In this document: positions 17,301 through 25,687 of the stretch, one piece after another | How the letters are laid out: every line of letters starts with the position of its first letter | How positions within the stretch are numbered: position 1 is the first letter of the stretch | Assembly: GCA_910584155.1 (NCBI GenBank) | Contig: CAJTYG010000007.1 | Span: 72,614 to 136,613 of the forward strand | Source: an uncultured Christensenella sp. | GTDB taxonomy: Bacteria; Bacillota; Clostridia; Christensenellales; CAG-917 | DNA: 64,000 nt | Direction of reading: 5' to 3' | Translations under genes and position numbers: made by a program | Notes under the pieces: generated by a model | Database searches by the model: none | The model's input: the letters and a program-made list of their open reading frames with translations, nothing else | Told to the model about the DNA's origin: nothing

Positions 17301-18590
17301 ATGTCACAAAACAAGTTGCCCAAAATTGCGGTGGTCACGCTTGGGTGTAAGGTCAATCAATACGACGGCGACGCTATGCTTGCCATTTTCAACGAAGCGG
17401 GTTTCGAGGTCGCCGAAGGGTTTGAGGCAGCGGATATATATGTGCTAAACACCTGCGCCGTAACCGCCGAGGCGGAAAAAAAGTCACGGCAGGCTGTGTC
17501 GAGACTGCTTAAGCTCAATCCGTCGGCGAGCGTATACGTATGCGGTTGCGCATCGCAAAACAACTTTTTGCAGTTTGCCAAAAGCGGAGTGCAGTTTATA
17601 TCGGGCACGGACGGCAAGACGAGGCTTGCAAGAGAGATAGTCGCAAAATATACAAGCGATAAAGACTTTATTGCCTGCGTCGCAGAGGAAAGCCGATTTA
17701 AAATATCAAACGAATTTGAGGATAACGACGGCGTATACAACCTGCGCACACGCCATTTCATAAAGGTGCAGGACGGTTGCGACAACTATTGCAATTACTG
17801 CCTCATTCCGTATCTTAGAGGACACAGCAGGTCACGCTCTATCGACAGTATTCTGCGTGAGCTTGACAGCGTAAAAAGCGTCGTGAAAGAAGTCGTTGTT
17901 ACGGGCATAAATCTTTCCGCTTACGGGCTTGACTCAGGCAGCAGCCTGACAGAGCTAATTTTAAAGCTCAAAAGGTATCCGAGCCTGCGCATACGCTTGG
18001 GCTCGCTTGAGGTGGGCGTTATAACTGAAGAATTTTTGCAGGCTACAAAGCAGCTAAAGCATTTTTGTCCGCACTTTCATCTGTCCCTGCAGAGCGGCGA
18101 CGACAGCGTTTTGCTTGCTATGAACAGACACTATAACACCGCCGAGTATCTTGCGGCAGTGAATATGATACGCCGCTATTATCCGTCGGCGTCAATAACT
18201 ACGGATATCATAGTGGGCTATCCCACAGAGACGGAAGAGATGTTTGAAAACAGCATGGCGTTTGCAAGAAAGGTGGGCTTTTCGGACATACACGTGTTTT
18301 CGTACTCGTCACGTCGTGGCACCGTCGCAGGCAGAATGCCCGTGCTTCCCGCAAGTACGGTCGCCGACAGACAGTGCAGGCTGAGCGCAGTCAAGCGTGA
18401 GCTTGTGGGCAATTATCTCAACACCTGTATAGGTATGCCGCAGCAGGTTTTGTTTGAAACGGAAACGGACGGACTGTGGGTAGGGCATACGCCAAACTAC
18501 GTCAAGGTGTATTCACGCTCGGGCAAGCACAACGTAGTGCGCACCATTACGCCAAAGCGCAGATATGAGGACGGACTCATAGACGAATAA
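17301..18590 (+). CDS. mtaB: tRNA t6A37 methylthiotransferase MtaB
   Basis: A radical-SAM enzyme that converts t6A37 to ms2t6A37 in tRNA. The 429-aa protein has the N-terminal UPF0004 domain with its three Cys (TLGCKVNQ, NTCAVT, CGCASQ), the radical-SAM cluster C160-x3-C164-x2-C167 (CDNYCNYC), and a C-terminal TRAM domain. It therefore carries ligands for both [4Fe-4S] clusters. AAGGGGATATT precedes the ATG. It lies downstream of rsmE in the usual clostridial order. Confidence 0.93.
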   Translation: MSQNKLPKIAVVTLGCKVNQYDGDAMLAIFNEAGFEVAEGFEAADIYVLNTCAVTAEAEKKSRQAVSRLLKLNPSASVYVCGCASQNNFLQFAKSGVQFISGTDGKTRLAREIVAKYTSDKDFIACVAEESRFKISNEFEDNDGVYNLRTRHFIKVQDGCDNYCNYCLIPYLRGHSRSRSIDSILRELDSVKSVVKEVVVTGINLSAYGLDSGSSLTELILKLKRYPSLRIRLGSLEVGVITEEFLQATKQLKHFCPHFHLSLQSGDDSVLLAMNRHYNTAEYLAAVNMIRRYYPSASITTDIIVGYPTETEEMFENSMAFARKVGFSDIHVFSYSSRRGTVAGRMPVLPASTVADRQCRLSAVKRELVGNYLNTCIGMPQQVLFETETDGLWVGHTPNYVKVYSRSGKHNVVRTITPKRRYEDGLIDE

Positions 18591-18629
18591 AATTTATTTC
18601 GCCGCAAATACGGCACAAAGGAGAATTAT

Positions 18630-18971
18630 ATGGAAAACTGCATCTTTTGCAAAATAATCAAGGGTGAGATACCTTCCGCCAAAATCTATGAGGATGAGGA
18701 TATGCTCATCATAAAGGACGTAAATCCGCAAGCAAAGATACACTATCTGCTTTTGCCTAAGCAGCACTTTGCAAACATCGTCGAGATGACCGACGCTCAG
18801 GCGCAAACGCTTGCGAGGTGTATAAAGAAGTTGTCAAATATGGTTGACGAGCTCGGCTTGCAGGACGGCTTCCGCCTTGTGTCAAACAAGGGTGCGCACG
18901 CCTGTCAATCGGTTGAGCACCTGCATATACACATTTTGGGCGGTCAGCAGCTTGACGACAGAATGTGCTGA
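18630..18971 (+). CDS. HIT-family protein (HinT-like nucleotide phosphoramidase)
   Basis: HIT proteins hydrolyse adenosine phosphoramidates and related nucleotides. The 113-aa protein is full length for the HinT branch: ENCIFCKIIKGEIPS at the N-terminus and the catalytic HLHIHILGG triad near residue 98. AAAGGAG precedes the ATG. It ends the hrcA-mtaB region and is followed by a strong terminator. Confidence 0.92.
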   Translation: MENCIFCKIIKGEIPSAKIYEDEDMLIIKDVNPQAKIHYLLLPKQHFANIVEMTDAQAQTLARCIKKLSNMVDELGLQDGFRLVSNKGAHACQSVEHLHIHILGGQQLDDRMC

Positions 18972-19000
18972 TAATTTGTTTAAGCATTAAAAATCATTTA

Positions 19001-19027
19001 AACTCTGTCTGAAACGGCAGAGTTTTT
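19001..19027 (+). terminator. Intrinsic terminator after the HIT gene
   Basis: AACTCTGTC and GGCAGAGTT (one T.G) enclose TGAAAC and run into TTTTT. Confidence 0.85.
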
Positions 19028-19116
19028 ATTTAAATATTTATATTTAAATAGCTCGGTTATGCGGCTAAAATATATAAAATCGGTGAATTTTTTTTGAAAT
19101 CTTTTGCATATAATGT

Positions 19117-19145
19117 TTGACAGGACATCGATCCCGTGATATGAT
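19117..19145 (+). promoter_or_regulatory. Sigma-A promoter of the lysine-riboswitch operon
   Basis: -35 TTGACA (19117-19122), 17-bp spacer, -10 TATGAT (19140-19145). Transcription would start near 19152, just ahead of the L-box. Confidence 0.85.
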
Positions 19146-19158
19146 GTCCACATAATTG

Positions 19159-19314
19159 GATAGAGGTCGTGGTTTTCATGACAAGTTTACGTGGTCAGAC
19201 AACACGTTTACGGTAAAGGGAAAATCACCGAAGTGCAATCGATCTGTCTGAGGAAAGATTGTGCTGGGACGGCATAAAATATGTGTCGGACTGTCACGCA
19301 AGTGGAGAGCTATC
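19159..19314 (+). promoter_or_regulatory. Lysine riboswitch (L-box) aptamer
   Basis: Helix P1 is GATAG (19159-19163) with CTATC (19310-19314). Conserved L-box blocks appear in order: ATAGAGGTCG, CAAGTTTACG, AAGGGAAAATCACCGAAG, CTGGGACGGC, and GGACTGTCAC..GTGGAGAGC. I compared these from memory with the B. subtilis lysC leader. The aptamer is followed by a terminator/antiterminator platform and by an amino-acid ABC importer. Lysine binding should terminate transcription. Confidence 0.9.
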
Positions 19315-19366
19315 GATATTGTTGTTTTTTCCGCAATATTGCATCTCGCTTGTTGCGGATTTTTTA
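19315..19366 (+). terminator. Expression platform of the L-box (terminator)
   Basis: CCGCAA (19331-19336) pairs with TTGCGG (19353-19358), followed by ATTTTTT. An alternative pairing ATATTG (19316-19321) with CAATAT (19334-19339) would break the terminator when lysine is low. Confidence 0.8.
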
Positions 19367-19426
19367 TTTGCAGCAGGCAAAGCAAGCTTCTAACTCCGAT
19401 TAAATAATTTTTTTGGAGCGATCAAA

Positions 19427-20290
19427 ATGAAAACAACCTTTAAAAGAGCAATCTGTTTGGTGCTTATGCTTTGTTTGGCAACTGCGTTTTGCGTATCTCT
19501 TGCCGCATGCGACAGGACAAGAGACGACGGCAAGCTTTACGTGGGGCTTGAGTGCGCATATTCGCCATTCAACTATACGCAGCTTGACGACAGCAACGGG
19601 GCAGTGAAAATTTCAAATGCGGACGGCTATGCAAACGGCTATGACATTATGATAGCAAAGCGCATTGCGCAGGCTCTTGGCAAAGAGCTTGTCATCTGCA
19701 AATACGAGTGGGACGCACTTGTGCCCGCTGTCGTATCCGGTGCGCTCGATTTTGTCATCGCAGGTATGAGCCCGACCGCTAAGAGGCTTGAAGCGATAGA
19801 TTTTTCGGACCCGTATTATCAAAGCAATCTCGTTATAGTCGTGCGCAAGGACAATGCGGCACTCAGCAACGCTACATCTCTTGCCGACTTTGCGGGCACA
19901 ACTATCGTGGCGCAAAGCGGAACCTTCCACGACGACGCTTTGAGGGAGCAGGGAGCTACCTACGGTATCACAAGATATACGCCTATGGCAGACTTCCCCG
20001 CAATGATAAACGCTCTCAACGCACGTGCCGTTGACGGATATATTGCAGAGGAACCGGGCGCTATTGAAAACTGTGCTTCAAATTCCGATTTCACATACGT
20101 ACACCTTGTAAACAATCAGACAGGCTTTGCCGCAACGGACGAAAATACGGCGATCGCAGTCGGTATGAAAAAGGGCAGCAGTATCAAGGACGCCGTAAAC
20201 GAAGCTTTGGCTGCTATAATTCAAAGCGAACGTAATCAGATGATGGAGCAGGCAATAGCGCTTGCGTCGGGCGGAAACATAGTGGAATAA
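19427..20290 (+). CDS. Amino-acid ABC transporter substrate-binding lipoprotein (probable lysine)
   Basis: Family 3 extracellular solute-binding protein. The 287-aa precursor has a lipoprotein signal peptide with lipobox SLAAC and the acylated Cys at residue 28. The mature part shows the SBP_bac_3 pattern: GYDIMIAKRIAQALGK, VSGALDFVIAGMSPTAKR, FSDPYY. It would be tethered outside the membrane and deliver substrate to the permease encoded next. The substrate is inferred as lysine from the upstream L-box, not from binding-site residues. TTGGAGCGATC precedes the ATG. Confidence 0.9.
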   Translation: MKTTFKRAICLVLMLCLATAFCVSLAACDRTRDDGKLYVGLECAYSPFNYTQLDDSNGAVKISNADGYANGYDIMIAKRIAQALGKELVICKYEWDALVPAVVSGALDFVIAGMSPTAKRLEAIDFSDPYYQSNLVIVVRKDNAALSNATSLADFAGTTIVAQSGTFHDDALREQGATYGITRYTPMADFPAMINALNARAVDGYIAEEPGAIENCASNSDFTYVHLVNNQTGFAATDENTAIAVGMKKGSSIKDAVNEALAAIIQSERNQMMEQAIALASGGNIVE

Positions 20291-20351
20291 TAATTTCACG
20301 ACAGGCACTTAAACCGTTTGTTTTGTGTCTATAAACAAGGAATTCGGTCAA

Positions 20352-21113
20352 ATGATAATAGATATTTTAAAAGAGTATTATCCGCTTATATTCAAGGGCG
20401 TGGGATATACGATGTTGATAGCCATAGCAGGCACTATTATAGGCTTGCTAATAGGCTTGCTCATCGGTGTGTATCGCACCATTCCTACGCCTCGCAATAA
20501 AGCGCTTAGGATTTTGAAAAAGATAGGCGATTTTATTCTGTCCGCATATATAGAGGTTTTCAGAGGCACTCCTATGATGGTGCAGGCGCTCGTTATCTTT
20601 TGGGGCTTTGCGCTGTTAAACGGCGGTCAGACCTTAAACGTGACCTTCAGTGCGCTGCTTATCGTGTCCATAAATACGGGCGCATATATGGCGGAAATCG
20701 TGCGAGGTGGAATAATATCCATAGACAAGGGACAGTTCGAGGGTGCTCAGGCAATAGGCATGGGACACGGAAAAACTATGTTCTATATCGTAATTCCGCA
20801 GGCGCTGCGCAATATTTTGCCAAGCGTGAGCAATGAGTTTATCATAAACATAAAGGATACGTCGGTGCTCAACGTCATCGGGTTTACAGAGCTGTTCTTT
20901 CAGGCGAAAACCATTGTCAGCATAAACTATCAGACCTTTGCGACGTATCTGCTTGTGGCGATAGTGTATTTTGTGCTTACGTTTTCAATAAGCCTGCTGC
21001 TTCGCTTTATCGAGAGAAAGATGGACGGCAAAAAGCACTTTACTATACTCGGCTCGCAAAGCGACAGGGCAAGCGTAGTTGCACAAAACAGCGGAGGTGG
21101 CTCAAATGAATGA
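20352..21113 (+). CDS. Amino-acid ABC transporter permease (probable lysine)
   Basis: Polar amino-acid (HisMQ-type) permease. The 253-aa protein has about five membrane helices and the EAA-loop region that contacts the ATPase (GAQAIGMGHGKTMFYIVIPQA). I chose ATG 20352 because AAGGA lies at 20337-20341; a GTG at 20325 is in frame but precedes that site. Its 3' end overlaps the ATPase gene by 8 bp. Confidence 0.92.
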   Translation: MIIDILKEYYPLIFKGVGYTMLIAIAGTIIGLLIGLLIGVYRTIPTPRNKALRILKKIGDFILSAYIEVFRGTPMMVQALVIFWGFALLNGGQTLNVTFSALLIVSINTGAYMAEIVRGGIISIDKGQFEGAQAIGMGHGKTMFYIVIPQALRNILPSVSNEFIINIKDTSVLNVIGFTELFFQAKTIVSINYQTFATYLLVAIVYFVLTFSISLLLRFIERKMDGKKHFTILGSQSDRASVVAQNSGGGSNE

Positions 21114-21945
21114 AAATTTAAACAAAGACCTTATAGACAGCACGGGCGTGACCTCCGAATGCGATGTTGTAAACTCAGAGCAAGGCGGCGAAACTGTCAC
21201 ATTAGAAGGCGGCAATGACATAATAAGTATAGAGCACCTTGAAAAATGCTTCGGCGATCACGAGGTTTTAAAAAACATAGATTTCACCGTAAGGCAGGGC
21301 GACGTCACCTGCATAATCGGTCCGTCCGGCAGCGGCAAAAGTACGTTGCTCAGATGTATCAATCTGTTTGAGGAGCCTACGGGAGGACGTATTCTCTTTC
21401 ACGGTGAAGACATCATGCTCACAAAAAAGGTGTCGCAGTATCGCCGTAAGGTGGGAATGGTGTTTCAGTCCTTCAATCTGTTCAACAACTATTCGGTACT
21501 CGGCAACTGTACGATAGGCTTGCGTAAGATACTGCATATGAAAAAAGCGGAAGCGGAAAAGGTAGCAATGGATTATCTTGCAAGCGTAGGTATGGCTGCA
21601 TATATCAAGGCTCGACCAAAGCAGTTGAGCGGCGGTCAGAAGCAACGTGTCGCAATCGCAAGAGCGCTGTGTATGCAGCCCGAAGTCATATTGTTTGACG
21701 AACCTACGAGTGCGCTCGATCCCGAGATGACGGGCGAGGTGCTTGCAGTCATGCAAAAGCTCGCCAAAAGCGGACTTACGATGATAGTCGTCACGCACGA
21801 GATGTCGTTTGCCAAGGACGTCGCTCATAAGGTGGTGTTTATGGACGACGGATATATCGTCGAAGAAGGCTCGCCCGAGGATATTTTCGATCACCCTCAA
21901 AACGAGCGTACAAAGGAATTTTTAAATACGGATAAAAAACAGTGA
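21106..21945 (+). CDS. Amino-acid ABC transporter ATP-binding protein (probable lysine)
   Basis: The ATPase of the importer. The 279-aa protein has Walker A GPSGSGKST, the Q-loop (VFQSFNLF), the signature LSGGQKQR, and Walker B VILFDEPTSALDP with the switch His in VVTHEM, the GlnQ/HisP pattern. A ~40-residue hydrophilic N-terminal extension precedes the ATPase core and is not typical of the family. ATG 21106 follows GGAGG at 21093-21097. Confidence 0.93.
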   Translation: MNENLNKDLIDSTGVTSECDVVNSEQGGETVTLEGGNDIISIEHLEKCFGDHEVLKNIDFTVRQGDVTCIIGPSGSGKSTLLRCINLFEEPTGGRILFHGEDIMLTKKVSQYRRKVGMVFQSFNLFNNYSVLGNCTIGLRKILHMKKAEAEKVAMDYLASVGMAAYIKARPKQLSGGQKQRVAIARALCMQPEVILFDEPTSALDPEMTGEVLAVMQKLAKSGLTMIVVTHEMSFAKDVAHKVVFMDDGYIVEEGSPEDIFDHPQNERTKEFLNTDKKQ

Positions 21946-22240
21946 GCAATCGCCGCCGTCTGTATATCAGTTGCAATTTGCTTTAACAAAATACACTCTG
22001 AGCAGTGCGGTATTTAAAGTGTAGCTACATACATAGACGGCGGCTTGCGATAAACCATAACAGTATATTTTACTTTTACAATCTAAATTCGTGTTCACGC
22101 ATATCAAGTATAACAGATATCTTAAACTCCGAGTTATATCATTTTTTGTATTTGTTCCTGTTTTATCATAAAAATGCACTTTCGTAAGTTTTGTCTAACT
22201 TTCGGGCGCATTTCAGTTAAACTTGTGGATTTTACAATTT
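21946..22240. other. Intergenic stretch with an inverted repeat
   Basis: No coding potential is convincing. The only structure noticed is GCCGCCGTCT (21952-21961) with its complement AGACGGCGGC (22035-22044), separated by 73 bp. The 3' half is AT-rich and lies just downstream of the minus-strand gene that ends at 22241. Confidence 0.4.
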
Positions 22241-22495
22241 TTAGTCAACCGTCCATTTAAAATCATCTTTAAAATCCTCATAACACTGTTTACATATGAA
22301 TCTGTATTTATCATCTGTGATATAACATATACCATCACAATTCCCATCTATTTTTTCCATACAAAACTCACAGTGTTCATGCCATAATTCAGGTTGTTCT
22401 AATTGTTTAGAATAATTAGTAGGATTTATTTTGTTTAAATGAACACCTTTTAGATATTCATCTTGTCCCATTAACCGCCAATCACTTTCATTCAT
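22241..22495 (-). CDS. Small conserved hypothetical protein with four Cys
   Basis: An 84-aa protein with a probable metal site: CEFC near residue 42 and CKQC near residue 68, plus two further Cys between. The C-terminal KQCYEDFKDDFKW pattern recalls a small uncharacterised Firmicutes family (N-terminal DWRL..QDEYL). AGGAGA (22506-22501) stands five bases before the ATG, supporting a real gene. Base composition is more AT-rich than the neighbours. Function unknown. Confidence 0.7.
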   Translation of the reverse strand: MNESDWRLMGQDEYLKGVHLNKINPTNYSKQLEQPELWHEHCEFCMEKIDGNCDGICYITDDKYRFICKQCYEDFKDDFKWTVD

Positions 22496-22565
22496 AATGA
22501 TCTCCTACTTCTTAAATATTTTATCTAATTTCTTAAGTATTTCCCACCAAATTTTTCAAGTATCT

Positions 22566-23339
22566 CTATAATTCCAATTCTTGATTCTTTGCAAATTTGC
22601 AGGCAGGGTAGTTGGAACAGCCAAAAAACTCGCCGTATTCGCCTGTGCGTAATACAAGTCTTGCTCCGCACCTCGGGCATATCCCTTTTTCTATCGCTTT
22701 TTGCATTTTATGTATATTCTTGATATGTTCTTTTTTGCTTATATGTGATTTAGCTTTTAAATCTAAGAGTGCGTTATAATAGGTCTGCATTTGCTCGTCG
22801 GACAGCTTCACACCGGTGTAGGCGGTCTTTATCGCTTCAAGTTCACTCACTGAAATGACATAAGGGGAGTTTATTTTTGAAATATCCGCATTCTGCAAAA
22901 ACACAACGACGTTTTGAAATATGCTCTTGTCCTTTATTTTCAACTGCTCTGCCAAGCGATAAATATGCGTGACGTTTTGTTTTATGGGATTGTAAAATTT
23001 GTTGATAATTTTGCCGTCCGCAAGACACTGCGTCCACTCACGGGCGTTTTCAACGCCGAAAATCGTTCCGGAATAATTTTTGGTTTCTATCACCCAAATG
23101 CCAAATCTGTTTATAAATACGTGATCTATCTGACAGGAATGTCTGTCGTCGGAGCCGAATATCAAATCATTTATCACATATTGTACGCCGTCTATCGTGT
23201 CGCCCAAAATTTTTGCAACTATATGTTCTCCCTCGTCGCCTTTTGATTTTTTAAGTACGACGCATAAAACAGTTATGCCGACGGCAAGGGCGGCAGACAA
23301 TATCAACGCCAATATGATGATCAGCAGTGTAAAATTCAT
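22566..23339 (-). CDS. Membrane-anchored NERD-domain protein with zinc ribbon
   Basis: NERD domains are restriction-endonuclease-like folds found in nuclease-related proteins. The protein (~257 aa) begins with one transmembrane helix, followed by the NERD domain (EGEHIVAKIL, then QIDHVFINRFGIWVIETKNYSG, carrying the D..ExK-type residues), and ends with a topoisomerase-type zinc ribbon (CPRCGARLV..GCSNYPAC). GGAG lies six bases before ATG 23339; a TTG at 23351 is in frame but precedes the site. A role in DNA handling or defence is inference; no partner gene is adjacent. Confidence 0.82.
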   Translation of the reverse strand: MNFTLLIIILALILSAALAVGITVLCVVLKKSKGDEGEHIVAKILGDTIDGVQYVINDLIFGSDDRHSCQIDHVFINRFGIWVIETKNYSGTIFGVENAREWTQCLADGKIINKFYNPIKQNVTHIYRLAEQLKIKDKSIFQNVVVFLQNADISKINSPYVISVSELEAIKTAYTGVKLSDEQMQTYYNALLDLKAKSHISKKEHIKNIHKMQKAIEKGICPRCGARLVLRTGEYGEFFGCSNYPACKFAKNQELEL

Positions 23340-23515
23340 CATTATCTCCAAAACGATAATTTAGCTATCAAATATTATAATTTAAGCGGTTGATTTTTGC
23401 AAGCGCAAGTATATATCGGCGGCGCAATTTTGCAAAAACAATAAATTCAAACGCATTTATATGCAGAATATAGAAATATCATATAAATAAAATCTTCATT
23501 TTGACTGCAAATTTA

Positions 23516-23543
23516 TTGACATTAGTGGAAAATAATGTATAAT
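23516..23543 (+). promoter_or_regulatory. Sigma-A promoter of rpsU
   Basis: -35 TTGACA (23516-23521), 16-bp spacer, -10 TATAAT (23538-23543), then a short leader to the strong ribosome site AAGGAGGTG. Confidence 0.85.
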
Positions 23544-23579
23544 GAATAATACTGAATTTGCTTCAAGGAGGTGATAAAG

Positions 23580-23759
23580 ATGTCTACAGTTAAAGTCGGT
23601 GAAAACGAAAGCCTTGACAATGCTATCCGCCGTTTCAAGAGAAAATGCGCACGTGACGGCATCATAGGCGACCTCCGTAAAAAGGAAGCATACGAAAAAC
23701 CCAGCGTAAAGCGTAAGAAAAAAGCCGAGGCTGCTCGTAAGAGAATGTACAAATCATAA
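23580..23759 (+). CDS. rpsU: 30S ribosomal protein S21
   Basis: A 59-aa basic protein of the small ribosomal subunit, involved in translation initiation. S21 features are clear: NESLDNAIRRFKRKCARDGI at the N-terminal half and a Lys/Arg-rich helix at the end (KRKKKAEAARKRMYKS). A near-perfect ribosome site (23565-23573) precedes ATG 23580; a GTG inside that site is in frame but is not a plausible start. A small hairpin (TGCCACA/TGTGGCA) separates it from the tRNA-Val gene. Confidence 0.95.
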   Translation: MSTVKVGENESLDNAIRRFKRKCARDGIIGDLRKKEAYEKPSVKRKKKAEAARKRMYKS

Positions 23760-23788
23760 ACAGCTAAATTGCCACATCTGTGGCATAC

Positions 23789-23865
23789 GGAGGCATGGCT
23801 CAGTTGGTTAGAGCACACGGTTCACATCCGTGAGGTCACAGGTTCGAGTCCTGTTGCCTCCACCA
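23789..23865 (+). tRNA. tRNA-Val (anticodon CAC)
   Basis: The 77-nt cloverleaf has acceptor arms GGAGGCA and TGCCTCC, encoded CCA, T-loop GGTTCGAGTCC, and anticodon stem CACGG/CCGTG around loop TTCACAT, giving anticodon CAC (codon GUG). Confidence 0.95.
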
Positions 23866-23898
23866 TACTGTTCCTATCCGAACACTGGTGGGATAAAT

Positions 23899-23930
23899 AA
23901 AAATCCGAATTGTCATTCGGATTTTTATTT
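23899..23930 (+). terminator. Terminator after rpsU-tRNA-Val
   Basis: AAATCCGAAT and ATTCGGATTT pair around TGTC and are followed by a T-rich tract (TTATTTT). The A-run on the other side lets it work in both directions. Confidence 0.85.
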
Positions 23931-23944
23931 TAGTTTTAAACTGA

Positions 23945-23982
23945 AAACCCAACCTTATTCGAATATCGATTAGGTTGGGTTT
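23945..23982 (-). terminator. Terminator of tRNA-Leu(CAA)
   Basis: On the minus strand AAACCCAACCT and AGGTTGGGTTT form the stem, followed by T's, immediately after the CCA end of the tRNA. Confidence 0.75.
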
Positions 23983-24069
23983 GGTGCCGGTGGTCGGACT
24001 CGAACCGACACGGATGATTAGTCCACAGGATTTTGAGTCCAGCGCGTCTGCCAGTTTCACCACACCGGC
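23982..24069 (-). tRNA. tRNA-Leu (anticodon CAA)
   Basis: An 88-nt class II tRNA with acceptor arms GCCGGTG/CACCGGC, encoded CCA, a long variable arm, T-loop GGTTCGAGTCC, and anticodon loop CTCAAAA, giving anticodon CAA (codon UUG). The anticodon stem reads CTGGA/TCCTG, with one apparent U-U mismatch. Confidence 0.92.
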
Positions 24070-24275
24070 GCAAAATCTACTATATCATATTTGAGAGTTG
24101 TGCGCAACTGATTTTTGCCATAAATGTGATTTCTTTATATTAAGTGTATTGCGAAAAGAATTAAAGGTTTAAATATATTTAGAGGTGATAATTTGGCATA
24201 TTGGGCGGCAGATGGGTTGACTTTTGGCGGTTTGCGGCGTATAATATTTGAATAATTATGCAATAGAGGTGTGAT

Positions 24276-25589
24276 ATGAAAGATCAAAACGGCTATGTAG
24301 AGAGTTTCAGAAAGCTCATACAGTGTCCGACGGTTACGGATAGCGGACATGAATATTTTGAGGCATTCCACAGGGTGCTTGACGAGGAATTTCCTCACGT
24401 TGCTGCGACCTGTGAGAAGATAAAGCTCGGTCGTGACGTACTGCTTTACAAGTGGACGGGCAAGGATAGTGCACGTCCCGTAGTGCTTATGGCGCATCAG
24501 GACGTTGTGCCTGCGGTCGGCGGCGACTGGAAATATGAGCCGTTTAGCGCAACCGTTGAGGACGGCAAAATTTACGGCAGAGGCACAATGGACTGCAAAA
24601 ATACGCTGTTTGGCACCATACAGGCTGTGGACGAGCTTATTGCAGAGGGCTTTGTGCCCGAGCAGGACATATATCTTTCATACAGCGATTGCGAGGAAAC
24701 GTCCGGTCCCGGTGCGGAAATGGCAAGAGATTGGTTCAAATCGCAGGGCATCACTCCGTGCGTTGTCGTAGACGAGGGCGGCGCTATAATGCGCAAGTTT
24801 ATGAAAAAGATGACAAAGGACGCCTGCATGGTCGGTATACTTGAAAAAGGATATGCCGATGTAAAATTTGTTGCAAAGGGCAAGGGCGGACACAGCTCTC
24901 AACCGCCTAAGAATACACCTATTGCAAGACTTGGCGCACTCATCAACTATTGCGAAAAGCACACAATATTTAAGCCTAAGATGTCCAAAGCGGCAAAGGC
25001 AATGGTGAAGGGTTTGGGTGATGTAGTTGCCCCACCTCTCAAAGGTATTGCAAAAGCATTTGGCGGCAGCTGTCTTCTGCCTAAAATAGCACCGAAGGTT
25101 GTTCCGTCCTATGGCAGACCTATGTATGCGACCACAATGGTGTTTACTATGTGCGACGGTGCAACTGCGCCAAACGTCATTCCTCAAGAGGCTTGGGTGA
25201 ATGCAAACCTGCGTTTTTCGCCGACGGATAAGAGTGAAGATTGCTTCAAAAAGCTCCGCAAAATCGCAAAGAAATTCGATTGCGAAATGGTTGTGACAAA
25301 GTGCAGGGAAGCATCTCCAATGGTAGACCTCTCAAGCGACGGATATAAGATTTTTGCAAACGCAGTGAAAAAGACCTATCCCGACATTGCCGTCGTGCCT
25401 TATCTGATGTTTGGCGGCACGGACTGCCGCATTATGCAGGAAATTGCAACTACTGCAATACGTTGCACGCCCTGCAAGCTCAGCATGGCACAGCTTGGCG
25501 GAATGCACGCCTCAAACGAAAATGTGGATATATCTTCGATAGGCGAAACAGTGCAATTCTTCAAAAATTTTATAACGATGTATAAATAA
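24276..25589 (+). CDS. M20-family metallopeptidase (dipeptidase/carboxypeptidase type)
   Basis: M20 enzymes are cytosolic two-zinc peptidases or deacylases. In the 437-aa protein the metal ligands are visible: H74 and D76 (MAHQDVVP), D106 (GRGTMDCKN), E140/E141 (SDCEETSGPG, the first the catalytic base), D166 (VVDEGG) and H411 (GGMHASNEN). The dimerisation domain is inserted at about 190-320. Length and motifs fit the M20 branch that includes peptidase V-like and PM20D-like enzymes; the exact substrate is not decidable. The gene is monocistronic and ends at a strong terminator. Confidence 0.9.
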   Translation: MKDQNGYVESFRKLIQCPTVTDSGHEYFEAFHRVLDEEFPHVAATCEKIKLGRDVLLYKWTGKDSARPVVLMAHQDVVPAVGGDWKYEPFSATVEDGKIYGRGTMDCKNTLFGTIQAVDELIAEGFVPEQDIYLSYSDCEETSGPGAEMARDWFKSQGITPCVVVDEGGAIMRKFMKKMTKDACMVGILEKGYADVKFVAKGKGGHSSQPPKNTPIARLGALINYCEKHTIFKPKMSKAAKAMVKGLGDVVAPPLKGIAKAFGGSCLLPKIAPKVVPSYGRPMYATTMVFTMCDGATAPNVIPQEAWVNANLRFSPTDKSEDCFKKLRKIAKKFDCEMVVTKCREASPMVDLSSDGYKIFANAVKKTYPDIAVVPYLMFGGTDCRIMQEIATTAIRCTPCKLSMAQLGGMHASNENVDISSIGETVQFFKNFITMYK

Positions 25590-25633
25590 AAATTTTTACA
25601 AAAGTTAAAATCAAAAAGCACGAAAGATAAATC

Positions 25634-25660
25634 AAAAACGGCACTTTAGGTGCCGTTTTT
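25634..25660. terminator. Bidirectional terminator
   Basis: AAAAACGGCAC and GTGCCGTTTTT around TTTAG. It serves the M20 peptidase gene (+) and the LRR gene (-). Confidence 0.9.
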
Positions 25661-25687
25661 GCGTAGATAATGCATATTTTATTAAAA

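Noticed and set aside
22005..22187. Small open frames after the ABC importer
   Set aside because: No ribosome site, Tyr/Ser/Leu-rich low-information products, overlapping both strands.
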